Notes: generated by a model not told the origin, from the sequence alone. 64,000 nucleotides of DNA from Petrosia ficiformis (GCA_947044365.1 OX345637.1:1469001-1533000); one strand, 5' to 3'; positions 45,466 through 59,351 are shown, numbered from the stretch's first letter. Program-made: numbers and translations.

Positions 45466-45904
45466 TTGTATTCTGTAGTTAATCTTGTCCATTCTTTTCA
45501 CAGAAATTTGTGTATACTTGTCAACTGAACACCACAGTAGTGAGATACTGACAGCAGAACTAAGGTAATTACTGTTACTGTATGGTGACGTTTTATTGAC
45601 AAATACTGTAATAATTAATTAACCCTTTTATGTACACTGTAAAACTGAAAAAGAAGGAAGTAATTCTTGGTTGTATCCTGATCCAAGAAAATCTGCTCCT
45701 TCTAGTAGAATCAGTGGACAAAGTCCAGGAACAACAAGAGCATCAACAGGATAGAAACAGAATCAACCAGGTATAATCTGTATACATGTACATGAACATT
45801 TACAGTGTCATTACCTTCTAACTAAAGTTACCTCTTCATACGGTGATAATAAATAGTTACCTTAGATTGATACTACTTTACGTACTAATGTGTAATGTAC
45901 TGTA

Positions 45905-46680
45905 CATATACATGTACATGAACATGAACATCTACATGTATATCAAGGTATTACAAAGCTATGTACTATACATGTACATGAACATGAACATCTACATGTA
46001 TATCAAGGTATTACAAAGCTATGTACTATACATGTACTGTACATTAACACCTACATGTACATGTATATCAAGGTATTACAAAGCTATGTACTATACATGT
46101 ACTGTACATTAACACCTACATGTACATGTATATCAAGGTATTACAAAGCTATGTACTATACATGTACTGTACATTAACATCTACATGTACATGTATATCT
46201 AGGTATTACAAAGCTATGTACTATACATCTACATGTATATCAAGGTATTACAAAGCTATGTACTATACATGTACTGTACATTAACATCTACATGTACATG
46301 TATATCTAGGTATTACAAAGCTATGTACTATACATCTACATGTATATCAAGGTATTACAAAGCTATGTACTATACATGTACATGTACATGTACATGTACA
46401 TGTATATCAAGGTATTATAAAGCTATGTACTGTACATGTACTGTACATTAACACCTACATGTACATGTATATCAAGGTATTACAAAGCTATGTACTATAC
46501 ATGTACTGTACATTAACATCTACATGTACATGTATATCTAGGTATTACAAAGCTATGTGCTATACATCTACATGTATATCAAGGTATTACAAAGCTATTT
46601 ACTGTACATGTACATGTACATGTTCATGTACATGTACATGAACATCTACATGTATATCAAGGTATTACCAAGCTATAGAC
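45905..46680 (+). repeat. Expanded minisatellite in the PPP4R4 copy
   Basis: Thirteen or so occurrences of GGTATTACAAAGCTATGTAC separated by TACATG runs, spacing 40 to 67 bp. The parental intron 18 has only two (11278 and 11350 region). Confidence 0.9.
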
Positions 46681-47614
46681 TTAATTATATAAAAATTATA
46701 TACATACACAATTACAAATGTATATGTATGTATAACATACATGTACATGATGCATGTATATGTACATGTACATGACGTTCGCTGGAGAAGTGGGTATTTT
46801 CATTATTGAATTCATTAGGTACGTAGCACGCTCTTTAAAATTCACATTTACAATACATAGTACATATATACATGTATTCATATCATTATTAGTATATTAT
46901 GTATACATATACACTCAATACACACAGTTAATAAAGCTGTTACTAGAACACAACAGTTAAGTCCTGGACTTCAGAAGAAAACAAGTAATTTAACAATTGG
47001 TGGAGTATATTCAGCACCAAATTCACCACATGCTGGAACAAAAGCAGGTATAACTAGATATTGTGAGATCACATACATGTACCTAATGAATACTGTAATG
47101 TGAAGGGGATGACTGACTGAAAACGTGAACTTATGTACATGTATTCATATCATTGTGAACTTGGTCTTCTCATTCATCCTGTATGCAATCTGCTTCATAT
47201 ACAGTACCTGACTTTATTAACTATGATGGGAGCACACTAACGTGATAGTCAACTGTACTTCTATGTAGTATATAGTACTGTAGTCACAGTAATGTGTGAA
47301 TTCCCTTTGTATGTGATAGCATACATGTAGTACTAATACTGTATAGTACATTCAAAGTACAGTTTACTTCACTCACAAAGTACACTGCAGCCAATCCAAG
47401 TTCAGTGATAGTATGTAAACTTAATAATGTCTTAACTTAACTGTAATAATCAGTGAGTGTGGTAGTACTGTCTACAGTGTACATGTTTTAGGGATGACAC
47501 GAAGAAAATGGCCACCCATACTAGTGGTAAGCTGAAATCTCTGCTAATACATGTACATGTGTATACAAATAATTTAAAATACACACATAACTCTTGATAT
47601 GGAATATTTTTATG

Positions 47615-47900
47615 GCCTGTACATGACTGCTTTCCACTTGTTTTAATGTATATACATGTATATGCGTTGTATCCATGTATGTAGTTAAGGAAGTTATGTC
47701 ATTCTAGGGAACTCAATCAATTAATGGGCATGGCGTGTCAAAGAATGTACACTCGAGCTACAGACCAGCAGAAGAAAGCTTGTAGCTTCTATAGAAACTT
47801 GAACTGCATGTGTACTTTGTATAAATGCTGTTCTATCTTAAATATATTCCTGAAGTTCTACAAGATGAGTAATCAGAAAGAAGAGTAGATAATCAAACTA
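47615..47900. mobile_element. M1 MITE fragment
   Basis: Contains TTAAGGAAGTT, TCAATTAATGGGCATGGCG, CTACAGACCAGCAG and AAGAAGAGTAGATAATCA, the M1 core order; ends are decayed. Confidence 0.6.
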
Positions 47901-48859
47901 ACAACTACACACGTATAATAGTCTCTAAAAATAAATTTCTAATTTCCTGACCTATTAAAATAGTTATACATATACAAATTTATTTACACCTACATGTAAG
48001 TATTGCAGAGCCCAAATAACGTTTCGGCTTTTTCTCAAGACAAAATTGCATTTGACTGGATAAATTGTCAATACTTACACACATGTATGTATTGTTTTTG
48101 TATAGAAGTGGTTAGTTTAATTTTGTTACTAAGGTACCATCACAATGCTGTTTGTGTGATGTTTTGGTTTTGATATCCCAACATGTTCTTAATGTTTTTA
48201 ATATTAGCAGTCCATTTATTCATTGATCAAAACAAATCCACCCATAATATATCCTTATTAGGTACTTATAATATTCATGATAGCAATTCATTTAGATCAA
48301 AACAAATCCACTCACAGTCACAGATACATTATCATTAGCAACAAAACTAAACTACTACTTTTACATAACAACTATATGTAAATATAGCTTCTTTGTGTTT
48401 CGCTTTACTATAGCTATATTTATGTAGGGTTGTTATGTGGAAGTGGTTAGTTTAACTTTGCTGCTGAGATACCATCCTGATCATACAATTGACTATTACC
48501 TTACTAAAGTGTAGCTTCCATCATGTTATGTAAACTTAATAAAGTCAGATTGTACATGTACATGTATAATGTCTTTTAGTAAACCATTGATGAGACACTA
48601 CTCCCTTCTTGTTCAGGTAAATCATCTACAGTTACTAGTACTAGTGGTAGGCATGTATGTAGCACTGGATCATCACCAAATCTGTTACTATCTACTAATA
48701 AATCATCAAGTAGTTCTTCTAAAGGAGTACAATCAACACGTTCTAAAGAGACTTCAATAGGAGCTGGAAATAAATCGTAAGTAATAACTATACATGTACA
48801 ATATACACATAATATTGTATATATGTGTATTGTATATAATAGTTTAGTGGTTTTGTTAA

Positions 48860-49318
48860 TATCATCATTAGCAACCATTGTTAGTGATCACATTTTGAAA
48901 AAAAAATGCCATTTTTCCATTCATTTGTAGTTCCCATAATGAAGTCCATCCATTCATCATTTCTCAATTATCTACTATCTATCTAGTTGTCTCTGTCTTA
49001 ACAACTTTTTAGTAGCTACCTATTAGTGACCATTTGCAATAGTGAATTTAAAAAGACTGTTTTGAAGAAGAAATATTTGACTTGTTTTTAGCGTTACTTT
49101 GACCATTTTGTGGTTAAAGCAAATGCAAATTGTATCCATGAAGATCATTTTCTCTTTGATGCCAAATTTCAAATAGCAAGCATTTATAAGCAAACATCAT
49201 ATTATTGCATGAGATACAGTCACATTAATTTCATTGGTTTGTTTATTTAGTACGTATCCATTGTCTTTCATGTCTTCATCTATTCATGATCATTAGAAAT
49301 TAATAATTTCTTATACAG
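48860..49318. other. Intron remnant of the PPP4R4 copy
   Basis: AT-rich, no feature seen beyond similarity to PPP4R4 intron 21 at both edges. Confidence 0.5.
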
Positions 49319-49689
49319 ATGTCCCAGTCAATCCTCTCGTAAAACGCAATATGGATTAGCGTATAGTACTAAAGCAGCTACTAAGAAAACTTCAAATGAT
49401 TAAGTGACAATATTTATGTATCTTGTTCTTAAGTGTCAAGTCTTGTATGTTTGGAACTAAAATGTAGCTTTATGTAGCTTTATGTAGCTTTATGTAGCTA
49501 TCATCCATGGTTTGATTATAAATTGTTTTTTTAACATTGATATTATTAATGAATCACAATTATTTTTATCTAAAGATCTATGTTCGCACATAGGATGGAA
49601 GTGTATTCATGCAGTATATACACTATATATAAGTATACAATTATACATGTAATAACACCTGATACTGTGGGTGTGTCTGGTCTCTCAAG

Positions 49690-52600
49690 ATGGCAGGAAT
49701 TAATCTTAGTAAGTGTAATAAGTATAAAATTACTAGTATACTAATCTTTATTATTAATTTTAGACCATCATGAAGTCTTTCAAGAATGCAAGCACTGTAC
49801 TGCTGACTGGTATAAAATTGGATTGAATCTTGGAATTCCTCATCATATTCTTAATAGTATCAAGCATGATTGTTCTAACTGTGACCAGTGTATGTCTAAT
49901 ATGCTGGCGAAATGGTTACAAAAAGTAGATGAGAAGATTATTCCAAGTTGGAGAAGGTTATGCCAAGCTCTTTATGATGTGGACAAAGCTACAGCTGATC
50001 GAATAGCAGAGAAACATCATGTTACTGATTATATCAAACAGGAAGGTATGTTACAATAGTTATTCATGTTAACCATGTCATTTAGACTTAAACATTTTGA
50101 AATAATTATAAGTCCTACACTATTACTGGTGTAGAGTTCTATTATTCAGTGGCGTAACTGAGTGTTTAGTGACTGGTAAAACCCTTGAAGCTGAACGATT
50201 TTTCATAGTTAAATAGACTAAAATGAGGGAAAATTTATGGCTGAGCCCAGCTTGCGGCTTTATTTCTGGTATGGTTAAAAGAGTGCTCAAAAGCAGTTTT
50301 TGCTTTTCTATGACTAATAATTGTACCATTGCATGTGTTTTGGATGACAAAGTAATTGATCTAGAATATGACTATTGTTTGTTTTAGATGAGAATACACA
50401 TACTGATCCTCTTTCGATGTATCAACATGAAATGTGTGGTTGTGGATCATGTACGATCAAGGACTGGAAACAAGGAAGAAGATGTGAGAAACCCAATATG
50501 GAGGAATATCCAAAGTTTGTCCTGCTTAACCCAAACCACAAGATAGCTTCACAGTTTTGCCACACTTTATCTGAAGAAAACGAGATGTCTGCAATGACTA
50601 AAGTGATTGATGATAAATTTCGTGCTTGCTCTTTAGAAACATGGTCAAGTTTAAAATATGAAGTGGAGGGAAGAGGTAAGAGAAGGCGACGAGGACCAAA
50701 GCAAGATATTAGTGACATTGTAATGGCGTTATGTATCAAATTTTCAATTTCTATGCCTATAAGTGTAGAGAGTATACCTGAGCTTAATCATCTTTTATCT
50801 ACTACAATACGTGTTTCGTGGTACAATTTTGAACCAATTCATTTCATTGCCACACGACGACTCGGGGATTTATATCCTAATATAATTCAAATGTGGGAGG
50901 AGTATGTTCAACATTTCGAAAAATATTGCTCTGAGCGTAATCTAAAGGAATACTGTGGTGTATTTTTCAATGAAGAAATTGATAATATTTTCATTCTTGA
51001 AATCGATGAACGTTATCACGACATGAAACTTTCAGAAATTCCTTATTTGCGCGATTCTCTGATTTATGTGCTTGGCTGTGGTCCAATTTCAGTTCACCTA
51101 GTTGCTGTAAAAAAGGGTTCCCTCCTATTGTCATTTTGCTATTGTTTTGATGACTACATCATCAAATTCAAGAACCTCACACCAAGACAACTCAAATCAC
51201 TAGCAGAAATTAAAGTATGCAGAATCACAAGTCTAAGAGACAAATCTAATCAGTTTATTTATAATGATATACAAAGTTACAAGGTTTGTTATATGTTTTT
51301 TAACCTTCTTTGTGCATCTAATGTGAGATATTAGGCATAATAATTGATTATAATTGGAACAAATATAATTAGTACAAAGTAGCTTTGGTGTTAGATGTGT
51401 GCATCCTGAACAACCATCTAATTTTTAAATCCTTGCAACTGTACTTACCAATACATTTGTTATTTTAACAATTTTATTTTTGCAGTGTTGTTTGTAGTTG
51501 GGGAACGTGATCTGGAAATATCTAATATTGTTAAATGTTACAATGCCACACCTATGACCACAAATAAATATTTAGTTTAACAATAATGGCACAGAAACAT
51601 GGTTTTGGTAAAGAATATATCAGCCTATCAAAAGTGGACCTTTATATTAAATTCTTCATTAATTAACACTTTATGAATAATTAATGAGCAAATGTTTGCC
51701 ACCCACTTTGCATGTAAATGTTTTGTCCTGGTTTCACTGAATGCCTGTATACATCTATGGTTGCATTTCTGAGTTAAAAAGCTTGGTTCTTATAGCTAAT
51801 ATAAATTTCATAATTTTGTTTTACATTAAGACCCTTTAATCCCTGGGAAGGACCTTGCTATTCAAGATCCATTGAGTCGTGTGCATCACCATACATTAGG
51901 TAATATACATTTTTTATATTTAGCACTATAGCTAGTTATTAACTTTCTAGACTTATCTTAACGTCTTTGCAGGACAACTCAAGAAATTAGTCAGAATACT
52001 GAAGAACACTTATGATGAACGATTTGCTTCTTTTAGTAGGATATTGAAAGGGAACATGGAAGCCTTTGCTCTCAATCTTCGTCAAAATGGAATAATTGGG
52101 GACGATATTTTTGAAAAAAAGGAATACAGTACAATGGTCTCTCAGTTTAAAGCTGGGTTGGATTTTAAAAGGGATTGGAGAGCAGTAGAGAAACATTGTC
52201 AAAAATTCTTGGATTCACTATCTGAAAGTGGACCACAACCTGAAGAAGCAGCTGAACAACTGAAAGAATCTTGGCACAGAGCTGTTTTGAGGGAAATGGG
52301 TATGATGTTCTTACCTGTTGAGGTAACACGCACTGGTGAGTTCATATATTTATATATATACAATGATAACGCTAATTATATTCCTCGCTATGTAGCTGTA
52401 GTAAAGGCATTTAAAGTGCATTCAATTTACTTTCGCTGTTATGCTGTATCATAATATTGAAATAAAAGCACTGGTTTGCTTTACATCTGACCATTGTCCT
52501 GTAATGCAGCTTGAGTTTAATTTCCATACACTGTAAATGAAGCATATTTATATATTATCACTATTATGAGTACAATATAATTATTATTATTGAAACAATT

Positions 52601-53820
52601 ATAATTAATTATTTCACCATGAAAGTTATTGCAATCTGCCAACAGGAAGCTTCAGTTTACTTGAGTACATTTTCTCTATACATTATATATAAACAATACA
52701 TGTAGCTGTGTGTACATGTTATACATTGCAAAATCACAATTATTCAGTCAATGTCATAATTATAGTATACTATATAGTGTAATGATAGATAACACTTTAG
52801 TTACAATGTGTACAGTTGTTGCATTCATAGGCATATATGAGTTATAGACCCTGGCACACACAGGCAATGCTCAGGTGGTACTCCTGTTTTTCTTTTTTTT
52901 ATTTTTGGTTGTTGCCGTAGTAGAAGATAAGCTCTTTCATTACTAACCACACTATTGTTGCTTAGTTGTAGTCTAAGCTATAGTATTATGCAAAGATCAC
53001 AAAATGTGTGGGTGTTGCCACACTGAATGATATTCAAATACTCACGTTGCTATTTTTTTTGCCAGTACCGAACCTTGATTTTGGTATCTATGGCTTTCTT
53101 GGAAGTTTTTTTTTCTCTAGCTAAGCCAATTAAAATCCAAACATTGTAAGAGTAAATAATTTATGGACCAGTCAAAAGTGGGCCCACCCATACTTTAAGT
53201 TAGATTCTTTGTTAATTAACACCTTATGAATAATTAATTAGCAAAATGTTCGCCACACACTTTACATGCAGATTTTTTACCCTGGTACCAATGAATGTCT
53301 GTATATGCCTATGTTTACATTTCTGAGTAACAATGCAGAAAAAGCTTGGTTTGATATGATAGCTAATCTAAATTTCATAATTTTTATTTTACATTTTAGA
53401 TCCTTTAATCCCTGGGAAGGACCAACCTATTGAAGATGCATTCAGTTCTGTGTGTCACCATACATTAGGTATTATAAAGTTTTATATTTAGCACTTATAC
53501 CTACTTATCAACTGCATGTCATTTATATAGGTTTAAATGATCATAGCCAGGTGTTCGATGCATGTAAAGAATTTAGTAGTAACTGGAAGTTCATAGGATC
53601 GACTCTGGGACTTAAAATAAACACACTTGCTGCTATAAAGAAAGATTGTGATGATGTCAGAGAAATGATGTTTGAGATGCTTGCCACATGGTTGAGAAGA
53701 GAGAATGAAGAGCAATCGCTTCCTAATTGGAATCTCTTGCTCACAACACTTTCTGAATATGATAGAACAGAAGCTGAAAAGATTGCAAGAAAATTTATTT
53801 GTAAACATCCACCATATTAA
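49690..53820 (+). CDS. DD gene B: death domain / CGCG module / C-terminal death domain
   Basis: Exons 49690-49708 (MAGINL), 49764-50045 (DD with IGLNLGIPHHIL, MLAKWLQKVDEK, ADRIAEKHHVTDY) and 50388-51283 (CGCG module: CGCGSCTIKDWKQGRRCEKP, VSWYNFEPIHF, YCSERNLKEY, IFILEIDERYHDMKLSEI, SLLLSFCYCF) give 399 codons ending in phase 0. The 3' part has exons 51831-51899, 51973-52335 (helical, YDERFASFSRIL, FKRDWRAVEKHCQKFL), 53400-53468 and 53531-53820 (second DD, FIGSTLGLKINTLAAI, MLATWLRRENEE, stop at 53818), all phase 1. No intact exon converts phase 0 to phase 1 between 51283 and 51831; relics of the two exons that do this in gene C lie at about 51396-51430 and 51486-51590. So either I missed an exon, the product stops at 51334, or this is two transcripts or a broken gene. 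Confidence 0.52.
51585..51899 (+). repeat. Local duplication, copy 1 (with 69-bp exon)
   Basis: Matches 53150-53468. Both contain CAAAAGTGG, AATTAACAC(C/T)TTATGAATAATTAAT and a 69-bp exon starting DPLIPGKD and ending CHHTLG or HHHTLG. The two exons are phase 1 at both ends and differ by about seven residues. Confidence 0.85.
53150..53468 (+). repeat. Local duplication, copy 2
   Basis: Second copy of the segment described at 51585-51899, about 1.57 kb downstream in the same orientation. It supplies the exon before the C-terminal DD. Confidence 0.85.
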
Positions 53821-54607
53821 CTGTACTATTATATTTTTAAAATTCAGCTAGTGAACTTCACATCACGTCTGCTAGTATGGGTATTTATAATTATATAATT
53901 ATTATACATGCACGTGGCATAGTAATTATACATGTACTTATAATTTTCTGTATTGTTTTAATATAATAAACCACACGGTGAAAAGCGTTCAGAATTTCAG
54001 CATTATGTTATAAAATGTTTCATACCGTATATACATGTACACATGTATAAGCTTATGTGGAGACCTCAAATGCCAAGAAACACAAACTAACTGTTTTAAC
54101 ATTTATCATCATGCCTGCTAAATACACTGGTGAAATTCCAAGTTAGTTAGTGACTTCAATAATGTAAGCAAACCAATCCCATCAAACCCAACTCACTACA
54201 ATTATATGACTGATCTGTTACAACATTTAGGATAGACTACTGAATGTCAACAAGAAGCACACCACAGATGTCAGCTTTTATTCCTGATCGTGCTGTACAA
54301 AATGATGAAATATCTAAGTCCATGCCTTTGATATATGCAAGAAATGAACTTCAGCCGGCAGTGTGCCGTTCTGCTGATGCCGGATCAAATATATATTATT
54401 TTTGTGCTAACGTTATGATGAATATGATCATAGCTATCTTATTTTACTTCAGACTACTTAAAGTGGTATTTGATTCATACTAATACTGATGAGAAGCTAA
54501 AGATAGCAATCAAATGAGCAAGAGCACTTCAAAGCCCATGGCCTATTGTCGATTTAAGGGCGTGTCACAATTTATATCCTTGGCCACGCCTTTATGACTA
54601 TAAAGGA
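53821..54607. other. Gene B to gene C intergenic region
   Basis: AT-rich 3' flank of gene B and presumed promoter of gene C. An open frame at 54244-54483 has no recognisable motif. The last 70 bp before the ATG resemble the region before gene A (AAGGAATGTCAACTCCTAGG against GAAATGGCAACTCCTAGA). Confidence 0.5.
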
Positions 54608-57600
54608 ATGTCAACTCCTAGGTTTCTGGGTAAGAACAAATCTCTGAGTCTCTAGATCTGACCAATAAACTATAAAACTCATCATAATTTATTTCATAGG
54701 TATTAATGATCTCAATGAAGTTGTTCCAGAATGCAAGCAGTTAAGTGCCAATTGGGATATGATTGGATTAAATCTTGGGGTGACTTCAGGTACTATAGAA
54801 ACCATCAAAAGGGACAATCCTAATAGCAGTGAGCGATGTATGTCTCAAATGCTTGCCAAATGGTTGCAGAGAGAGAACGAAAAGTGTGTTCCAAGTTGGA
54901 GAAGCTTATATCAAGCTCTTTGCGATGTGGACAGATCCACAGCTAATCAAATAGCACAAAAACATCATGTTACTGAATACATGGAGCAGAGAGGTATGTA
55001 ATAGTAATTATTATTTGAAGTGGACAATGATCATTTTGGCATAGAAAACAAGCTTCGAAGTGAACCTTTGACTATTGTATATATAATTACAATACACAAA
55101 TGCCACTTTATAGCCTTAATATACACTTCAATAATATAGTCGATAATAGTATGCATGTGTGCAAAACCATGTACATGTGTAATACCATTGACAGTAAAAC
55201 TGTGAATGATTAGAGCTCTACTATCAATGATATCTCGAAATATTTTGAATATTGCCAAGCGCTGATATTTTATTTGTATTTTTCTATTATAAAACTGTAA
55301 AACAACATAGTTTCATGTTGTTGCTTCTTCTGAACTGTTGTTTATGAAAATTATATTTTGTAAAATTAATTTAATAATTTTTCAATCACCGCCCTTAGTT
55401 ATAGTGTATTTATGGTTTTGCCATATATATATATAGGTGGACCTACACAACCTGATCACCCTCTTTCTATGTACCAAAAGGAAATGTGTGGCTGTGGTGC
55501 ATGTACTATCAAGGACTGGCAACAAGGAAGAAAATGTATCAAACCAAATACAGAAGAGTATCCAAAGTTTGTGCTTCTTAACCCCAAGCATGCAATAGCT
55601 ACTCATTTTCATCGTCCATTATCCAAACAAAATGAATTGTATGCAATGACTAAAGACATCGATGACAAATTTCGTGCTTGTTCAGTTCTAACATGGTGCA
55701 GTTTAAAATGTGAAGTTGAAGGAATATGTCAGCAAGATCGGCGAGGACAACAACAAGATGTTAGCGATATTGCAATGGAGTTGTGTACCTATTTTCAATT
55801 GCATGTAACGACTATGCAACAACTCAACAATCTCTTTCATAGAGTATGTGTCTCCTGGTTCCATTTCCAACCAATTCATTACATTGCTACACATCGGCTT
55901 GGGAAATTATATCCTGAAGTAATTGAAATGTGGGAGAATTATATCCAGTGTTTCAAAAAATACTGCTCAGAGCGTAATCTAAGAGAATACTCAAGCATAC
56001 TCTTCAATGAAGAAAACGAGAATATTTTCATTCTTGAAATTGATGAACGTTATTATGAAATGAAACTTTCAGATATTTCCCATTTATGTGAATCATTGAT
56101 TTGTGTATTGGGCTGTGGTGCAATTTCAGTTCACCTAGTTGCTGTAGGAACAGGTTCCCTCCTGTTGTCATTTTGCTATTGTTTTGATGACTACATCAAC
56201 AAGTTTAACCTCACACCAAGACAACTCAAATCGCTAGCTGAAGTAAAAGTATGCAGAATCACAAGTCTAAGAGACAAACATAATCAGTTTGTTTACAATG
56301 ATGTACAGAGTTACAAGGTTTGTAATTTTATTTCTCATCCTCTTGAATGTTTATAATTGTATAGATTCTTCCACTTAAGTATGGGCTCAGACAAGCAGAA
56401 CAACCCTCTGTTGAAAGTATGTTTACGTTACAATATCTAAACTGTTAGTGTTTAAAGCTAGACCCTTCCTTTAAGATAGATAATAATTTTTGCTCCATAC
56501 ATGTATGACTGTGTTCTATATCCCACTAAATTGAAAGTAAATGAAATGCTTTACTATAATACATCTGCAACAGTTCAGGGTGTAGCACATTATAGTGAGT
56601 TTAATTGACGAAAATATAGAATTATGGGATGCACAATGAAATAGCTTGGGCCAGTACACATTAGAAGCCTTTTGAACTTCATACAAGTGGTATCTTGTAA
56701 TCATTGGAATGGACTATAGTCTATCAATCATTAAAAAAAACTTGTAATAAACACATTTTTAATTTTTATTATGATATAAAACATATCTACAGATATTAGA
56801 TTTGGACACAGAATAATCAGGACACTGTCTGTAGTTGAGCAACTAGACCTGGAGATATCAAGGAAACAACTTCAATTATTATTACCATTTAAGAACATAC
56901 CAAGTAAGAATAATTTATACAATGAGATTTTGTGTTACGTAGTATCATAATTCATTAGATACAGAGGATGCAGAAATACAGACACTCACTGAAGAAGCAG
57001 CAAAGATTAACCAACTCAGACAAAACACTAGTGAGAAAGAAAATGAACTCATTAGATTGGTAAAGAAAGGGATTGACAGCAGTATTCATAAAAAATCTAA
57101 CAAGAAATGTTTATGTCAATTGATAATCATTATGTATGTAATTATGTACTTGTAGGTTGTAAATGATCCTTTCAAATCTTGGAATTACAGTAACAAAGAA
57201 ACTGGAACAAGTGAGTTATATTGTTATAAATTTGAATGCCATACTGTACAGAACTGTTGTCATTATAGTATGTTAAACAATACATGAAATGACATGTACA
57301 TGATGTATACTTTACCATGTCACTATGGTGATGTTTCTGCACAGGACATCATTCGTTTTTACACTGTGTTTGAAATTTAACAAACTTTAGTAATGAGAGG
57401 AGAAGGGGAAGACCAGAAGTCCTTGGTTTTAGTCTGGCCTCATCTGCAAGATTATCAAAACAGTTCAACAGGAAATAAATATAGTGAACATTGCTTGCTG
57501 TATATATATTATTATTTAGCCAAATGTAAGGAGCTAGCTACAATGGTGGATTGTATGTGGTCTGGTTATCATTTTGTTTCAATGTAGCTAGGTTTCAGGT

Positions 57601-57904
57601 AGTGTCAGCTGTCTACTAACTTATTTGTTGACTCGATCCCAGAAGTCAGCAACAGGATTTGTAACAGAAAGTTTTTGCAAATTTGTTTCTGTTCTTTCAT
57701 TCTGAGTCTAACAGTACTTTGATCAGTACAAGAGTTTTAGTTTAGACTATTTTGTTGACACACACACACACAGACAAAGGCAACCAGACTACAGTAACCC
57801 TCTCCCTATGCATGGTGGGGTCAAAACCATTATTGTTATTATTATTATTATTATATTATACATAATCACAATATAATTATAAAAATAATAATTAATAGCT
57901 TTAT

Positions 57905-57950
<46 letters not shown>

Positions 57951-59320
57951 CAACAGAAGGAGCGAGATATTCTCAATAATTGAAACCCTTGACTTGGAGG
58001 TTCCAGACAGACTACTATTTCCAAGTCATTTAGCACAAGGTTTATATTTTTTATTATAAACATTATATTTATAGTTCTCACTATGTAGAAGAGAAAGAAG
58101 CATTTCTGCAAACAATGACAGGCCTGAAGTTGAGTTTCATAAGAAAAGAGGGAGAATTAATTAAACTAACTCATGAAATGGAGGAAAGGAATAAACAGAT
58201 AAAAGAAAAAGAGGAGGAAGTAGTATTATTAAAAGATGAAGCAAACAATCTCCAGAATGGTTAGAACTATTTAAAATGTCATAATAATAATTATTCTCAT
58301 ATCTCTGGTAGAACTAAAGCTCTCACAGGATTCTATTCATACATACAAACAGCTTTCATTCAAGAAAACAATGGAGCTTGAGAACATGAAGAAACAGATA
58401 AAAGAATTAGAAGGCCATAAGTATTCACTGGAGCAAAAAATTGATGAAGGTTTGTCAGTGTAAAGGTATTGATATAGATTTTAGTATAATTATGTATCAT
58501 TTTATACAGAAGCAGAGTCTTTTAAGGTTTCTTTTAAAACCAAAGAAGAGATTGATAGATATGAACTAAAGTTGATAGAAGAAAGAGAAAAAAACACAGA
58601 AATAAAGGCAAAACTGCTAACTTTGGAGAATGGTGAGATGGAAAATAACGTATATGTACAGATGGGTTATAGAACTGTTATAGAATAATGTTAGTGTGTG
58701 CAGTTATTAGTATAATGATACATGTATACATTTAATGTAGTGCATTTAATTGGTCTCGATTATTTAGGGATCTTCATTTATCCTTATGGTTGCAATGTTT
58801 ATGGCCCCTATGACCATCCCTATGATTGTTTTCCCACGGGATCAATATACGTATGTATATATATATATATATAATTATATATAATATATATATATATAAT
58901 ATATATGTGACCGGCGCCAGTCTTATGGATCAAAATATAATTTGGAGATATGATCAAAAAAAGACAGTTCTGAATTATTTGGCGATCACTGTTTTTTTGC
59001 TTCACAATTTGCTAACCTGTCTTCAGATACTTTTAGCAAGTCTTAGAGACCTCTCTGTTCTTCGCTAGCCACTGCTAAATAAATTGTTAATCATTAATTT
59101 TAATGGTTAAAAAATTAATTTAATTGCATTTTTCTCCAAATAAAGTATTTGTGACTACCATAGTTTCATCACTCGCTGTTGCTTTGTCTTTTACATGATT
59201 GGGATGTGTAATATATCATCCTAGAGCTATTTTAATGTTGTATTCAGGCAAGACAAACAATCAATTTTGAAATATTGATCCGTAAGACTAGTTTTCACAG
59301 AGCTGGCCACATATTATAAT

Positions 59321-59351
<31 letters not shown>

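Larger units (their letters stand above)
44151..49402 (+). pseudogene. Degenerate duplicate of the 3' half of PPP4R4
   Basis: Copies of PPP4R4 exons 15 (44550-44681), 16 (45038-45240), part of 18 (about 45655-45769), 19 (46928-47047), 21 (48617-48778) and 22 (49319-49402), with intron sequence in register. Exon 15 has an extra T giving TAA directly after CAGTTCTTT. Exon 16 has lost one base (TCAGTGAAAGAATGG for TCAGTAAAAAGAATGG). Exon 18 lacks its acceptor and has AAG changed to TAG. I find no equivalent of exons 17 and 20. It cannot encode a PPP4R4 product. Confidence 0.93.

Noticed and set aside
45178..46641. Open frames in the duplicated PPP4R4 region with repeated VLQSYVLYMY
   Set aside because: They read through the expanded minisatellite and TACATG blocks; the parental sequence is intronic.
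54244..54483. 80-codon open frame upstream of gene C
   Set aside because: No recognisable motif, no splice context shared with the paralogues, not preserved before gene A or B.
57393..57587. Open frame in gene C intron 7
   Set aside because: Partly overlaps an M2 fragment, no domain, and the intron boundaries are well supported by phase on both sides.
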